A stretch of DNA of 64,000 nucleotides from Symbiodinium natans (Eukaryota; Sar; Dinophyceae; Suessiales; Symbiodiniaceae): assembly GCA_905221605.1 (NCBI GenBank), contig CAJNDS010002313.1, positions 257,001 to 321,000 of the forward strand, written 5' to 3'. Positions 1-14,000 of the stretch are shown here, piece by piece. A program made the translations under genes and the position numbers. The number at the start of each line of letters is the position of its first letter. Positions within the stretch are counted from its first letter, which is position 1. The notes beneath the pieces are model-generated. The model searched no databases and had not been told where the DNA came from. It saw only the letters and a program-made list of their open reading frames with translations.

Positions 1-371
1 GTAGGGTTTGGGATGTCGGGGGGGCTTCGCGAAAAAGGTTGGGAATCGTGGCCAGCTTGCGGCTTGCAAAGCTTACACCTGTCGAGTGTTGACTTCTGGG
101 TAATTGCCTCAAAAGTTTGTAGCTGCTGGCACTGGCAAGGGGTTGTGTGAAAGGTTGGGCCGATCGGTAGGTCTTGCTCTGTGAAGCTCTCAACGCTAAC
201 CCGCTCCAAACCCTAAGCCAAGACTTGGCTACGCCTTCACACTTTTGCAACTCGTCCCACTATGTCCTTGTCAGAAAGTTCAATAATAAAGGGGAGAAGA
301 AGAGGAGTGACGAGGAAAAGAAGAACAAAGAAGAAACACGAGGTTAAACAAGGCTAGAAGAAGAGGAAAAG

Positions 372-546
372 ATGGGAAGCGGGTGCACCAGTATCTGTGA
401 AGCTTCCTCCCTGCCCCCAGGCGCAATGTACCATGATCCCAATGTGGGGCCGTCTCCACCTGCACCTGCCGTCGGGGGCTACGCCTACGGCGTAGCACCG
501 CCCGCAGCGACTTGGCCCCGAACCCTACGTGTCGATTCGATCAGGG
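372..546 (+). CDS. First exon with dual-acylation start (MGSGCTS)
   Basis: An ATG at 372 opens a 58-codon frame beginning MGSGCTSICE, followed by a Pro/Ala/Gly-rich stretch. Gly2 with Cys5 and Ser7 fits an N-myristoylation plus palmitoylation signal, as at the N-terminus of CDPKs and other membrane-tethered kinases. The frame closes at a TGA (548-550), with a plausible donor just before it. The next likely exon starts at 607 after GGGCAG and reads QPAQYIYKAGLVGTGH; another short candidate lies at about 823-868 ahead of a GTGAGA donor. The start was chosen because no upstream in-frame ATG gives such a signal. Confidence 0.5.
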
Positions 547-1463
547 TCTGAAATACGACTTCGGGAATCCCAGCAGATCTTGAGACGCGCATCCGAGGTT
601 GGGCAGCCCGCACAGTACATTTACAAGGCCGGGCTGGTGGGCACCGGGCATGTGGGGCCTGAGATGCAGCCTTGAGAAGACGGAGGGCTGTCCGCAAACC
701 TTGGCACGCCACGAAGATCTACGAAGTGCATCCGAAACCCCTTCTTCTGCCCCCCTCGTATCCCCCCGTTCCCCTCAAATTGCAAGTCTAAATCTTCGGC
801 TCTTAGATCCCCTCCGACTGTGCAAGGGCCAGCGCTATGCTGACCTCAAGCAGCTTCAAGCGCCTCGGTGAGAATGCTCGGTTCGGTTCTTATCGGTTTT
901 GGGTTCAAAAAGCAGGGACCCCCCTAGGAATCTGATTCCTAAAGCCCCCAAGGATCCTTTCAAGCCTTACAGGGGGGTAGCTTTGTCTTTAGACCAGACC
1001 TGTGATCATTGCAGGCTGCCGCGAAGGGGAGGGGAGGGGGGTTGGGCATCTTTTGAGGGATGGGCTTTCTCGGGGCTGTTCTGTTGACCTAGGTTTTGGT
1101 TGGACGTGTTTTTCATCTGACTGGAGCAACCCTGAGGCCCGCCCAATACAGTCTGACACTCGCATCTGAACTTAGGCCGCTGTATTGTCTGACCTTTTCC
1201 CCGTAGATGCTTGCGAAACGGGTGGGAAAAAACCTTAGACCCTAACCCTAAACCCTAAACCCTGAACCCTGACCCCGCTTTGCTGCTGGCTAGTCGGGTG
1301 GGAAAAAAAACCCTAAACCCTAAACCGACAAATTTTCCGGGGGCCCCGGCTGAGGCTGCGATGCAAAATTCGCCCTTGCCCACAGCGAAGAGCTCCTGGG
1401 TCCAGCTCCCCGACAGGTTTTACTGTTTATTTTATGTTATTATTATTATTATTATTATTATTA

Positions 1464-1509
<46 letters not shown>

Positions 1510-4500
1510 CATTGTCATCATCATCATCACCATCTTATTATTATTGGTAGTTTCTTATGGGTTGAGGTTTAGGGCTTTGGGGCGAGGGAAGTGGGTGGGG
1601 GTTCCGGTAGCTCACTTCTTGCACCGGCTGCTTCGTACTGCCTCAGCTGTTTTTGCATGCCGCGTCGATGCATGCAGCTCCCTTATAGCGTGCTTCCGAG
1701 CGAGATGCCTGGAGGGTCAGCGGGGCACCAACATGTTTGAAATGTCATCCCCGGGTGCCATGAGGTCATATGGGGGTGCACGAACCGAAGTCTGAGCCTG
1801 GCACAGGGTCTGCCAAGCCGGCATAGGCCCTGTTGCCTTTCCTGCATAGAGCAGGCGTGCATTGCAAGAAGGGCCCTCCAGCGCTGGATCCGGGAAACTC
1901 AAACCCCAAGACTCCTTTGGCCACCCTGCTAAGGCTTGGATGCAGACCTCTTGAAAGCCCCGAGAGACAGAAGCACATGGAGCTAAGCGCACTGAAAGTC
2001 CCAGGCTTCTCAGAGACAAGGTTGCTCTTGCCTCTCGGACCAGAGAGGTAACACAGGAAGAGAGACAGCGACCTCGTCCACCGAAAACAAAGGGAGAGAG
2101 AGGGGGCGAAACATGCTTTTGGGTTCGTTCCGGCAGCACTTTCGGGGCAATTGAGTTTCGGGAGTTTCACGTTGCACGTGCTTGTGGACAGCCAGCAGTC
2201 ACGGCCAGAAGTGGAAGAACTCCTAAAGCGGTCTTTGGGTGCGAAACCCAAAAGAAGCCCTGAATCCCTTAAGCCCCAAAGCCTCTCGCACCCAGGAGAA
2301 GAAGGTCAAGGAACTCTTTCACCAGTATGCCGGCGCAGATCGGAGGCTACAGCCTCATGAGGCGGGGGGGGGGGGGGCGGGCAATGAGGGCTCCTCCTCC
2401 TCAAACCCTGTGTACGCATGCACAACCTGAGATTCCCAGCTCGCTTCAGATATTCCTTCTGCTAAATCCTGAGGCTTGAAGGACGGGAGCACAAAGCCTC
2501 GGATCTAAGATTGAACCACAACTCCCTAAGAGGGTTTAGGCTTCTGCGCTCGGGGTTTGTCTTTGTCGGACCTCACTCCTGGTTTCAACCAACATAAGGG
2601 TTGTGAAAAGGGGTTTGTCCCCGTCTGCAAAGCAGTTCGGCCAACAACCCATGCAGCCGTGGATCCCTCTCTTTGGAAGTTGAATCACCCGCAGCCTAGG
2701 GCCAAACCGAGTTTCGCCTTCGATGGCGCAGGGTGGGAGAAAATGCGGCCTGCAGTCGGCAGCCAGTCGCATCGCATGATTCACCCGAGTGCTTTCTCAG
2801 CGCACGGTTTAGCCCCAGCAACGCCCCAAACCCTGCAGAAACCAACCCTAACCCCCCCCACATCCCCGCACTCCATCGCCTCCATCCCCTCAAAAGGGAA
2901 AAACTTTGGGGTTTGGGGTTTAGGGTTTGGGCTCTTGTGGCAAAGGGTTTGGGGTTTAGGGTTTAGGGATAGGGTTTAGGGTTTAGGGCTAGGGTTTAGG
3001 GTTTGGGGGTAAAAAGGCGCAGAAGAGACTCGGAGAGGTGCACGGCCTCGCGTTCTCCCTCGGGGCGCAGCTCGGCGTGGATCCCACGGCCTTCGGTGAC
3101 ATCCAGGCTGCCCTAAAGTGGGGAGTTTAGGGTTTAGGGTTTAGGGTTTAGGGTTTAGGGTTTAGGGTTTAGGTTTAGGGAGGGTCGGGGGGATTCGCTT
3201 TTGTTGCGGCTCCTGTGTGGTTTTGCCCGTTTTGTGTTTGGATTTCATGGGTTTGTTGTTCGTAGGTGAGAAGGGCGGGCGTCAGAAGTTCAAGACGTTT
3301 GGAGATAGGACTGCGGGAGGTTTCAGGCGCCTTGCTTGAGTTTGGTTGGGAGGGCATCGTGTTGAACACTTCTGGTTTCGTGGGGTTTCGCACATGGAGC
3401 TTGTTCCTCCATATCACATGGGTCAAAGTTACTTTGCCGGGCCTGAACGCAGAAGAAGCACAAGGCAGAAGCCCTACCCTTCAGCTGGCGGAAAAGGGCC
3501 AGCAATACACCGCAAAGTGTGTAATTCACCCCCCTCAACTCAGCAACAGTCTCCGAAAGAAGGCCCTCAAGCCCTGACCTTAGCCTCTTGAGCAGGTGCT
3601 CTTCCATCGCTACGACTTCTCCGGGGATGGTCAGCTGGATGAGAGCGAAGCGCTGCACCTGTCCCTGGGATTTTGGGCTCGCCCTCAGGGCCCTTGAGGA
3701 GTTGAAAGAGGGCTTCCCTAAACCCTAAACCCTAAACCTAAACCCTAAACCCTAAACCCTAAACCCTAAACCCTAAACCCTAAACCCTAAACCCTTTCTG
3801 CTCAATTGCAGGGTGCTCCTTCTTAGGCCGGAAGAGCCCCAAAAAGACCTCGGGTGCCAAGCATTTTTGTGGCGGTTTGGGGTTCACGGCTTTAGTGTCT
3901 GACCTTCTTGGTGTACGACAAGTCCCGCGGCTCAGGATCACCCACATGCTGCGTGTGTTCCGCGATGCTTGGCTGCACTTCTGCCAATTTGGCAGCCCCG
4001 ATCTCGCATTCCCAAGCCCGATAGGCGCCAAACCACCGGAACCCTGCACCCCAAGCCAGAGCACGATAACAAGCCTTTAAAGGTAATCCTATGCGCCCTT
4101 GTCTGCCTTAAAACCTCAGAGCGAGTGGTTGGCGAGGATGGCCTGCAGCGGCAAAACCAGTCTCAGGCTTTGCCCATGCAGTGGCCCGGCCCTTTTCTGC
4201 TAGAAGCATGTTGAAGTTGTCATCACGGATTGCCGCACGGCATCTGGTTGCCCCCCCCCCCCCCCCCGCCCCCAAAGCATCGAAATCAGCTGCAATGGAT
4301 TCACTTTTCCAGCGAGCAGACGAGGGAAGCGAGAACTTTTGCAAGTCGAGAGCAGTTGCTTTCAGGTTTATGCGGGCTGTGAGCTGCAATGAAACTGGAT
4401 GTACCATGCAAGAGGACAATTTGGAGCATAGCAGGTGATTGTTCAAGGAGGTGTGAGCAAGCCGTCACGAGCCCGGAATGCCACAAACCACCACGATCTG

Positions 4501-4981
4501 ATGCAGCTCAGGCCAATTCCTGACTTCTCTGCAGAGTCGTGCCTGGGTCAGCATTAGTCAACCCGACATGGAGTTCTTCTGCAAAGGACGGCCTTGAACC
4601 CTCCCAGACCCTTGAATCGGATGAGCACCGAACCCCTAAACCCTAAACATCCGTAAACCCTAAACTCTCACCCTAAACCCTAAACCTGGTCAGCTACGCG
4701 GGTGGCAAAAAAAAACCCTAAACCCTAAAACCCTAAACCCTAAACCCCTCTGAATGGCGATCCGAAGCTCCAGGATCCCTTTCAAGCAGCTGGACAATGC
4801 CTTTGCCCTGCAGTCGCTTGGACCCGACACATCGCTTCAGGCTTTCTTTCAAGGAGGTGGTGTTGAGCTTAGGACTTCGGGTCCCGGAGTGGCTTTGATG
4901 GATTTCGGGGCTACAGGAGACTCGAGGCCCTAGATGTTCTGACTCTCAGCCTTTGCGAGACGGAGCTTGGAGCTGCCTTGC

Positions 4982-5031
<50 letters not shown>

Positions 5032-8000
5032 AGGGTTGTTGGGTTTATGGGGTTGTGGGGTTTGTGGGGTTTGCGGGGTTTACAGGGTGGACAGGTCAGG
5101 GCCGATGGCTTTTGTGGGTTTTCGGGCCCAGGAAGAAGCTCGGACAAGGCGGCCAGGGCGCTGTGTACCTGGCTACAGACCGGAGCAGCAAGCTGAGCCC
5201 GAGCGTGAAAAGTCTTTGGGGCAATCTGGGATGCGTTTTATGGGTCGGGCGTTTGGTCTCGGATTTGGGACGTTAACAGCTCCGTTTAGGCATGTGTTTG
5301 TGCTGTGGCCGAAAAGAGGTGTTGGAGCTGGGTTTGTAAGGTTTAGAGGCTGAAGAAGGCCCAGGCGCCAAAAAGCCAAGCCGGAGTCCGAAGCCCCTTA
5401 AGGCTGCATGGGCCCCAGAGGCTCCCGAGGCCGCGAAACCTCAAGCCCATCCGTCTCGAGGAAACGCGTGGTGAAGTTTTACAACAAGAGCTGCGCGTGC
5501 CCTGGCGGGTGTTGACGGCAAGGGGCCTTGAGGGCAAGGCCTCCTTTGCCGGTTTGGAGAAGCCTTTTACACGAAGATGGGTGGCCACGTTACGTGTCAG
5601 CGCATATTCAGTGAGATATTGAGGGGTGCAGCTTGCAACCTTGGGTGTGCGATTTTGAACCCCTTGAACCCAGACCATTGCATGGGCCAACTGACCCAAA
5701 ATGCCTCCAGGAATGCACCGGTGGAAGACATCGTGGAGGAGCTCTCGGGGGCGCTCAGGGACGAGCAGAGTCATGGGGGTTGTGATTGCAAGGCCCTGAA
5801 TCCTGAATCCTTGCTCCCCCTAACCCCCCAAAACTCGGCATCCTGGGCCCTAGACCTGTAAGAGGAGTTCAACCTCCTCACTGCGCTGGACCACCCGAAG
5901 ATCGCCCGGGTGTACGAAGTCTTCCAGGTCTCGCTCTGCCAAAGGGGCCTTTAAGGTTTAGGGATGAGGGTTTAGGGTCGCGCCAGTGAATGTTGAAGGC
6001 CTTCATTCAACTTTCGGGCTCCGACGCGTGGCTCTAGGTCCAAAGAGGCCCCAAAGTCGCAAACCCGTAGTAGCACTGTACGCATTTCCATAGCATGGAA
6101 AAACACGCAGTATTTCATAGAATAGGGTATCGCATGCTATACGTTAAATGATGAACTGTAGTGTTGGCCAGGACCATGTCTACATCTATGTGGTGAGCGA
6201 GCCCTATTTTGGTGGGGACCTCACTACCTGCGCCTCCAAGGCGGCTCCTGAATGTTTAGACGCGTTTAGATGGCGGATTTGTTGTTCTTTTGGACATTTA
6301 GGATGCCGGGGATGGCAAGGATGAAGGGTTTTGTGGACGTAATCCCCCAACCCTAAACCTGGAGCCCACATCGTCAGCTGTGCCCGGCAAGAAGCCGCGA
6401 GTCCTTCTGGAGCCAAACGGCCCGAACTAGTTGTGAAGATGAGTTTTTGAGCCCCGAAGCCCAAAGAAAATTAAATCCTACCAAAAATGTCCAGAACCCC
6501 TCTGAAAGGGCTTCAAAAAACAAATTAAACCCTACCAAAAAGTCCAGAACCGCTTTGAAAGGGTTTCAAGGCTTCTTGCCCAAGCAGCCCGGGTCTCTCG
6601 CCAGGCGACGGAGCGCGGCGTGGCGCTCAACCAGCGGTCTTGGCTCAACTTGTGGTCTCGGGGGATCTTTGGGGTTGACGTGCGGGTGTTCGAGTTCTCT
6701 TGGGCATGAGCTCCATGTTTTATGAGCCAGGTTTGCTTCCTGCCTCGGGGCTTGGACTGTCAGGATTTTCCGGACTTGGACTTTACACAGGGGCATGAAC
6801 CCTAGAACGTTTAATGAAGCCCCAACCCGCCTCAAACGGAGAGTTCGCGTTAGCGGTACCCTAAACCCTAAACCCTAAACCCCAAACAACAAACCCTAAA
6901 CCCTAAACCCTACACCGGTGGCAGGAACTGGCTGGCCGGCATCTTGAAGCAGATCTGTGCCACCCGGCTCAGTCGGCTCGGTCCCGCGACGGTTGTTCGT
7001 GAACCCGCCAAGGTTTCGTTTTTGTTTCGTTTTCCCTGACATGTCTGCACGAAGAAGACACGAAAAGGGGGGCCTGGTGGGGGTTTCAGAACAGGCTGGC
7101 ATCATGTACCTCCACAGCAAGAAGTCCATGCACTGCGACATCAAGGAGGCCAACGTCATGATCTCAGGCGACACCGACTGGCACAACCCGATCCTCGGCC
7201 TAGGGGCCCCAAGCTTCCGGTGCCCACAGAAGCCTCTTAGTTACTATTAATTATGATAATAATAATTATGATTCGTATTCTTATTATTATTGTTATCATT
7301 TTCATTATTAGTATTTTCATTATTATTATGATGATAGTAGGGCCACTCCCAGCCACCAGGGGGACTCCCCGAAGCAGCCGAGTCCCTAAACCAAGGCCCC
7401 TGGGCGTGGCAAAGCAACATCCAAAGCAACATTGATCATATAAATACTAATGGTTATAATAGCAATAGGAATAATAACAGTAAATAGTAATAATAGTAAT
7501 AGTAAAAATAATAAGAGCTATATAAGCCATGTTAGGCCCTAAGCCCGAGGAATGTCGTGGTAATCGACTTCGGCTTGGCCCGGGACTTCCGGAAGCTGGG
7601 TTTTGAAGACTTTTTCAGCTGGGGGGCTTCCAGTTTTTGACCATGGGGCGTCGGGAGAAAGGCCGGTGAAGGTCCAGTTGAGAAAGGGAGGGTTCGAGTC
7701 GGGACGAGGCAGGGCCTTTCAGGAAGCCTCTGTCGGTTTCGGGTGCCGCGGCTTTTTTTTTTTTTTTTTTCTTTTTTTTTGCGTGCAGGATCTGGGGGTG
7801 CTGTAGCCTGAGCCGCAAATCTCGATCGATTCAAGCCCCAGGAAGGGCAGTTCTGGCATCATGGGCACGCCGGGATACATGCCCCCCGAGGCGCCGGGGC
7901 CAGGTAGCTTGAAACCCCAAGCCCTATTCAAAGGCTCGAGCCCCCCCAGCTCTTGAGCCGCTGTGTCTCTCTGTCTCTCTGTGTGTGTGTGTGCGCGTTT

Positions 8001-11000
8001 GCATGAAGGGTGTGGGGGTACAAAGGGTCGGAGTTTGGTAGGGACTCTTGATGGCTCAGAGGGTGTTGTATCATCTGTTCAAGAAGGTTTGAGATCTGGT
8101 GTGGATGCATTCAACAGCGCAGGGGCTGCTATACAGGCAGATGCGGAACTAGGGCATCTGCCATGGCTCAACAAAGTTGCCTTTCAACCCTGTCGATTTC
8201 TGTATCCGTGACCCCTCCTTGCTTTTTGCCAGCTCCTGTTGCGAGGTTTGGACCAAGGGAGTGTGGACCTGCAAGGGCGACATCTTTTCCATGGGTGCCT
8301 TGGCAGCCCTGGGAGGAATCGTGCCCTGAATGGCTTTGAGCTACACACCTTGCGTGCCGATTCTGAGCGGAGAAGGTTCCGCGTCTGTGAAGAGCAGGCT
8401 TAACATGATCACGTGGTGGGTGGCCCTCCTAAACTCCCTGCTAAACTCCCTAGACTCCTCAACCCTATGCCCTAAACCCTAAACCCCTCCCAAACCCAAG
8501 CCCTGAGCCCACAAACTCCGACCCCCTCACCCCCAACAATCCCTCTCGCTGCCCAAGCGCCCTCACATCCCAGGAGTGCTGTCCGGACCTCAGTCTCGTT
8601 TTTTTTTTCAGGGTTCCGTGTGGGGATGTTCCCTCTTGGACTAACAGTCCTTAGTAGGGATTATAGTACCCCCCTATCATAATCCCTATGAAGGGCTGTG
8701 AGTATAAGGGGGAGCATCCAAAGGTTCAGTGCGCCAGGCTGGGCGAGAGAACGGCCTAAGCTTCGCGGCTTTGCGATCCCTAAGGTCAGTAGGGTTTCGG
8801 GCTCAAAGGCTTGGGGAGTTTGTTTGCATGCCAAGCCTCCCAGTCTCTTCTCAAACCTTTTTTCTGAAAGCCAGTATGCTGTGGCCAGCAGTCGTTGTAA
8901 AGCCAGAGACAAAGCCTTGCGATCTAGACCAACGCAGCCACGAGGTTTTACAACATGTACTGCTTGCACCAGCTCCTCGGCGTTGCGTGAAGCAGCGGGG
9001 GTTCGTCCGTCCTGGTCCGTGGTACAGTATCTCCTAGGAAGGATAGGGGGACCCTTTTAAGGGAACCCTTCTGAACCCTCTTCTGGCTCTCTTAAACGGG
9101 GACCTTATTCACAGGGTCTATATCCCCAAGGGTCTCCCTAATCCTATCCCCTGGTATCTGGGATGTTGGTACACACGGGAGGTTTGACCAGCCCAAGGGT
9201 TTGCACGGTGAAGGACTCCCTGGAGCCCTTGCGCGTTTGTATCCTTGGGTTTGGGGACGCTTTCGGGACCCTTTCTACAGAACCCTGTAGGGAAGATTGG
9301 GGCCACACCAGTTTCAGGAAGAATACCTCGCGAAGCCCCCAAAGGCCTACAATCATAACACGGCTTAAGATTTCAGTCCCTGAGCTCCAAGCCCAAATTT
9401 CTGAAGTCGCCTGCGCCCAGGCTGAGTCATGCTTTGCCACTTTCTCCCCCCCCCCCTTCCCCTGGTCTTAATTGAGCCACTCATTGGTTTGCCCAAGGCG
9501 GCGTGCCTTTGAAGGGCAGACCGTCCAGCAGCTTCAGGTGGCTTTGCCCGATCCTCCACAGGAAGCCGCCCCCCCCCCCGCCCCCCTAAAGACCTTTAAG
9601 GCCTCGAGATAACAACCCGAACCTGACCCCCGACCCCTGAATCCCGACCCTAGCGTAGAGCCTGCTGGAACCAGCGAGTGCTTGCAAACAACAAGCTCTC
9701 TAGATGTCCTTGCCGTGTCGGACCGCCTGCCAGGCCCAGACGTGTGGGTGCCGGGCTCAGCCTCTGATGTTTAGTTCTCAGGGCTTCCAGGTTGGTGATG
9801 GGATGCAAGATATGTGGCCTGGACCAAACCCTCCTTCCGAATTTGTGAGATGCGGAAGAATCCGAAGCTTGATTGCTCCGTCCGGTTTTTGGAACCCTGC
9901 AGGTGCAAGGCTGAACTCTGTCTTGGGCCCTTCAGACATGCTCAGCAGGTAGAACTTGCCTCCTCCGCGCCCAAGGATGCTAGTGGACTGGCAGCCGCTG
10001 TCGAACTGCCCATCCTTCCAGGCAAGTTCTCGTGCATCCCCGAACCTTGAGGGATCAGAGGGACTTTCAAGCGAGTTGAACAGCCGCTCCTGCCCCTCTA
10101 GAACTCAGAGCTGTGTACCTTTAGGGAGCCCTTTATGCTGGCAAACCCTGCGACTTTTCTATGTCCGACCCCAGAGCCAAAGCCATCCGCAGAACCTGGT
10201 GCAGCACATGATGGCTGGGAACTTCCGAGAAGCCCGGCAGCATTGCGTGGGCTGGATTTGAGACTGGCCCCCCCCCTCTTGTTTCACTTTCTGGTATCGG
10301 AACCCGCAGCGGAGCTGAGATGGGTGCCAAAATTGACCATAAGCCTGAAGAAGTAAACCGTGCCTCGAGTGCCTGGGAGGCAAGTCCCTGACCCCTTGTA
10401 CGCCCTATGGCACCTGAGTGGATTCGCCCAAAGCAAAGTTTAGTCTTTGTGTTGAGCTATGTCAGATTGTCGAGGTGATATGCTTCGGTTCCAGGATTTC
10501 CGAAACCCTGTAAACCCTCAACGCTCAAAGCCCATAAGCCCATAAGCCCTACACGCCCGATGAACCCTCCTAAACCTATAAACCCTCATGGCCCAAAGCC
10601 CCCCCAAAACCCCAAAACTGGCAGGCAAAACAAGACCTGAATTGCCGAGCTGATGGTCGAGAGCCCCACCCCCCCCACTCCCCCCGGCCCCCGCTGAAAG
10701 GAACGGCCCTTGGTACAGCAGGCGGGCCTTGCGTGCTCCGGGACGATGGTGCGGGGTTTCTGGGGTCCGAAGTTTGGGGGGTCATGGTTTCGGCAGCTCA
10801 CTATTCGTAAGTTGTAAGTTTGGGAACCACAGCACTTCGGACCCAACGGCGTGTCACTGGCGTCCGGAGTAATTAGTCGGCAGTTCGTGTTGGGTCACAC
10901 GGTTGCGCCGCGCAACAGCGTCTTCAGCCCCTCCGTACCTTTCTGGTGTGTGGCCAACCAACTCGCCCCGAGCTTCCAGGTCTTGCAGCACAGCTGGTGG

Positions 11001-14000
11001 CGGGAAGCCGGCAAGGACGCAACAGTTGAACTTCAACACCAGGGACTCCAGCGTCCAAAAGAGTCTCCAGGGCATTTGAGGGCTCAAGGGAAGGGCTTTT
11101 GGTGTTAGAGCTGAGGGGCCCAGGGTGTCAGGGTTTAGGACGGTTAAGGGGTTTAGGATGGTCGGACGGAGATCTTTGCAAGCCTACCGCAAAAGGCTGC
11201 GGGCGGCATCTGTGTGTGGCCCAAAGAAGAAGCGGAGATGGTTCAGAGAATCTGACAAGCCTTGGTCCAGTCTGGGCCCAAAGCGTAGCAAGGCAAGGGC
11301 ACCTCCCAATCTTTCTTCGGACAGGAAGAGAGCAGCCCTGTCTCAAGCGAGGCGCCTTGCAAGTCGGTTGTAGGGTTGAAGGTTGTTTGCCGGGGGGGGG
11401 GGGCGGCAGTTTTCCATCTAGGCTCGCGGGTGCTTTCATTCATTTCTCCTGGCCGCAGTTGAAAATTCCCATGTGCGTCTAGGTGGGGCTTACATGGGTT
11501 CCGGGTTAGTGACTCCTTTCCATGTCCCCTTTGAGCCTGGGGCAAACTGAGGGGTTGGCGCCCGAATGGCTCCAAACTCGTCTGAGGCGATCAAAGACCT
11601 TGGCCAGTTCAAGCCCATGATGCCGCGGCCGCATTTGCGGTTTAGAGTTTAGGGTTTCGGGTTTAGGGTTTAGAGTTTAGGGCAAGTTTAGGGTTTAGGG
11701 CACCCTTTGCATCTGAGCAGTGATCAAGAGGGGAGGGCGCTTTCAAAGGAACACATGTTTGCAGTAGCTCTTTCCAGCTATAAGCCCTGCGTCGGCATGC
11801 AGTCCGTCAGCCTCAGCCCTACGCAGATTGCAATGCTGTCTCGATAGGTAGTCAATCCGGGGCAGATGCCCCTGCAGCCCTGCGTCTAGAGCTTGCTTCT
11901 CCATCCAGGAGCGATCTTCACCGAGCCCTGATGATGGACATGGTTGCCAAAGAGAACCTGACCCACCTAAAGGACGTGCCTGCAGCTGCGTCTGCAGGAT
12001 TTGCAGGCAAAAGGCAGAGGTGGAAATGGTGGGGTTTTGTGGGGGTCACGGCGTTCACAGTTCGAAAGCGAGCTTTGCGCACATCAACGGTTTCTTCGGA
12101 GACTGGCGCAGAATGAGCAAGAACCCAATCCGCTGGGAACTCGAGTTTTCTGGGGGAGAGACTCGACATTCTTCCGTCGTCGGAATTCCCTTGGAAGCTT
12201 CCGATGGCAGGAGCTGAATGCGCTCTTTGCCACACGTCCGCAGAAATAGGGGAGGAGAACTGGCAGATTATTTGGGGACGCTTGTGGGTGGTAGATGTGG
12301 CCAGACGAGGCCGAAGTAGCTTGCAAAGCATGGCACGGCAGAGGGCTAGAGAACCCTTGAGCACAAGAACATAAGAATCTCAGGCGCTTGGTGCCCAAAC
12401 CCGGTAACATGGTGCGGAAGCTTCTTTTCATCGTGGCTCTGAAGGCCCAGCTGGATACCGACCACAGCGGCGTGGTCACCGAGTCTGAAGCGCGGGAGGA
12501 CTGTTGGGGAGCATGCGAATTCTGAGCGCGAGCATGGTCCAGTATGGTGCATGCCGTGCAAGTGTCCTGGCTGGAACTTTTCAAGTCTGCGAGGCGTTTG
12601 ATCGGGAGCGCTCTGTATTGTTGCCGAGTACTTGTCTGCTGGAGTAGGGTCCAGCGCTATGTTGAGTCACTGCCCCTTCCTGTTGGCAGGCTTTGTCTGG
12701 CAAGATGGACCCGGCAAGCTGAGCTGCACAAAGATATAAGTCGTTTGTGCTGCCTGAACCCTGCGCACTCTGGGGTCATTGCAGGTTGAATTGCAGCATA
12801 GGGGTGGGCTGGCAATGCACTGAGATGAGCAGCAGCCTCTTTTGCTAGGGCCATGCACTACTGCTGTCCTCCTTCTCCCTCCTTCTCCCTCGCTGCCAGA
12901 CATCAACTTCAGGCACAGGTTGACATGTTGGTGAAGACCTTGATGGGCAACTTGGCGTGCCTGTATACTCGCTGTTGGCTTCAAGGAGCAGAGCGCTTTT
13001 GATAGACGTCAACCCCGAAGACGTAGCAGAGCAGGGAGTTGCTGGTACTGGTGCCATTGGATTCGCTTCACTGTACCAGGCACAAGTGGCACATTGACTT
13101 ACAGCCGGTTCATGGCAGAGATGATCTCAGCGAAGAAGGCAGGCGTCTGGGGATGTGGGTTGCAGCCTGCAGTTGGAAAGTATCCACAGGCCGGGGAATC
13201 AAACGGCTCTTGTTAAGGGGGAGCACCCGTAAGACTGTATACGCACCACAACCAAGAGCCCCAGACTAAACCCAGGCGAGGCAAAAAGCACCCTCCCTAC
13301 CCATGAAAGCCCTAAAAACCCTAAGCCCCCGCATCCCAAATCGATTCTCTTGCGAGGCCGAAAATGATGAAGTTCTGCGGCTTAGTCTGCCATTGCAAAA
13401 AAGGGGGGGTAGGCTTTGAGGTGTTGCAGTGTTGTTCAAAGCTTTACTTTCAGTGGCGTCGACTTCAGTGACCTCAGTCCATGCATTCAACAGAAGGGAC
13501 GTAGCTTTGAGAGTTTGGTGGTTAAGGCTTCGCCGGCAGAAGGCTCAGACTACACAGTCCCATGCCCTAGCGTCGTGGAGGGGTGGGTTTGCAATGGTGA
13601 TCGTGAACTACAGTGGGTAGGTGCTCCGCCGATCTATTCCCGCCCCCTTCAGTCAAACAGAAAACCATTCGCTCAGCTGGCAAGAGCCCGACAAAGCCGG
13701 ATTGAAACACCACACATTTGTTGCCTCATCTCCTCCCTGTACCTCAGCCGCTAGGTGGCGAATTTTTAAAGAGTTGGACACAGACAACAGCAACAGCCTG
13801 GACGCCAGCGAGATCAAGGCCCTAGCCTAGCCGAAGGGAGCCCTTGTGAAGTCCACGCGTGCTCTCAGACCCCAACGCCCCAACAGATCCTCCACAGCGA
13901 AGCCTCCTAACCCTCTGCATGGTTCGTGGTGCTTGGCTTCGGGAGCCCATTTTCAGCACCGACTTGTCCTGGAGCTGCTCTCAGCAAAGAAGGGTGGACA

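Noticed and set aside
1280-1795. 171-residue frame with poly-isoleucine
   Set aside because: Produced by the ATT microsatellite; no flanking domain.
4911-5353. Arg-Glu and Leu-Ser repeat frames on both strands
   Set aside because: Translation of the (GA)n array; the only real signal there is the kinase P-loop exon at 5132-5210.
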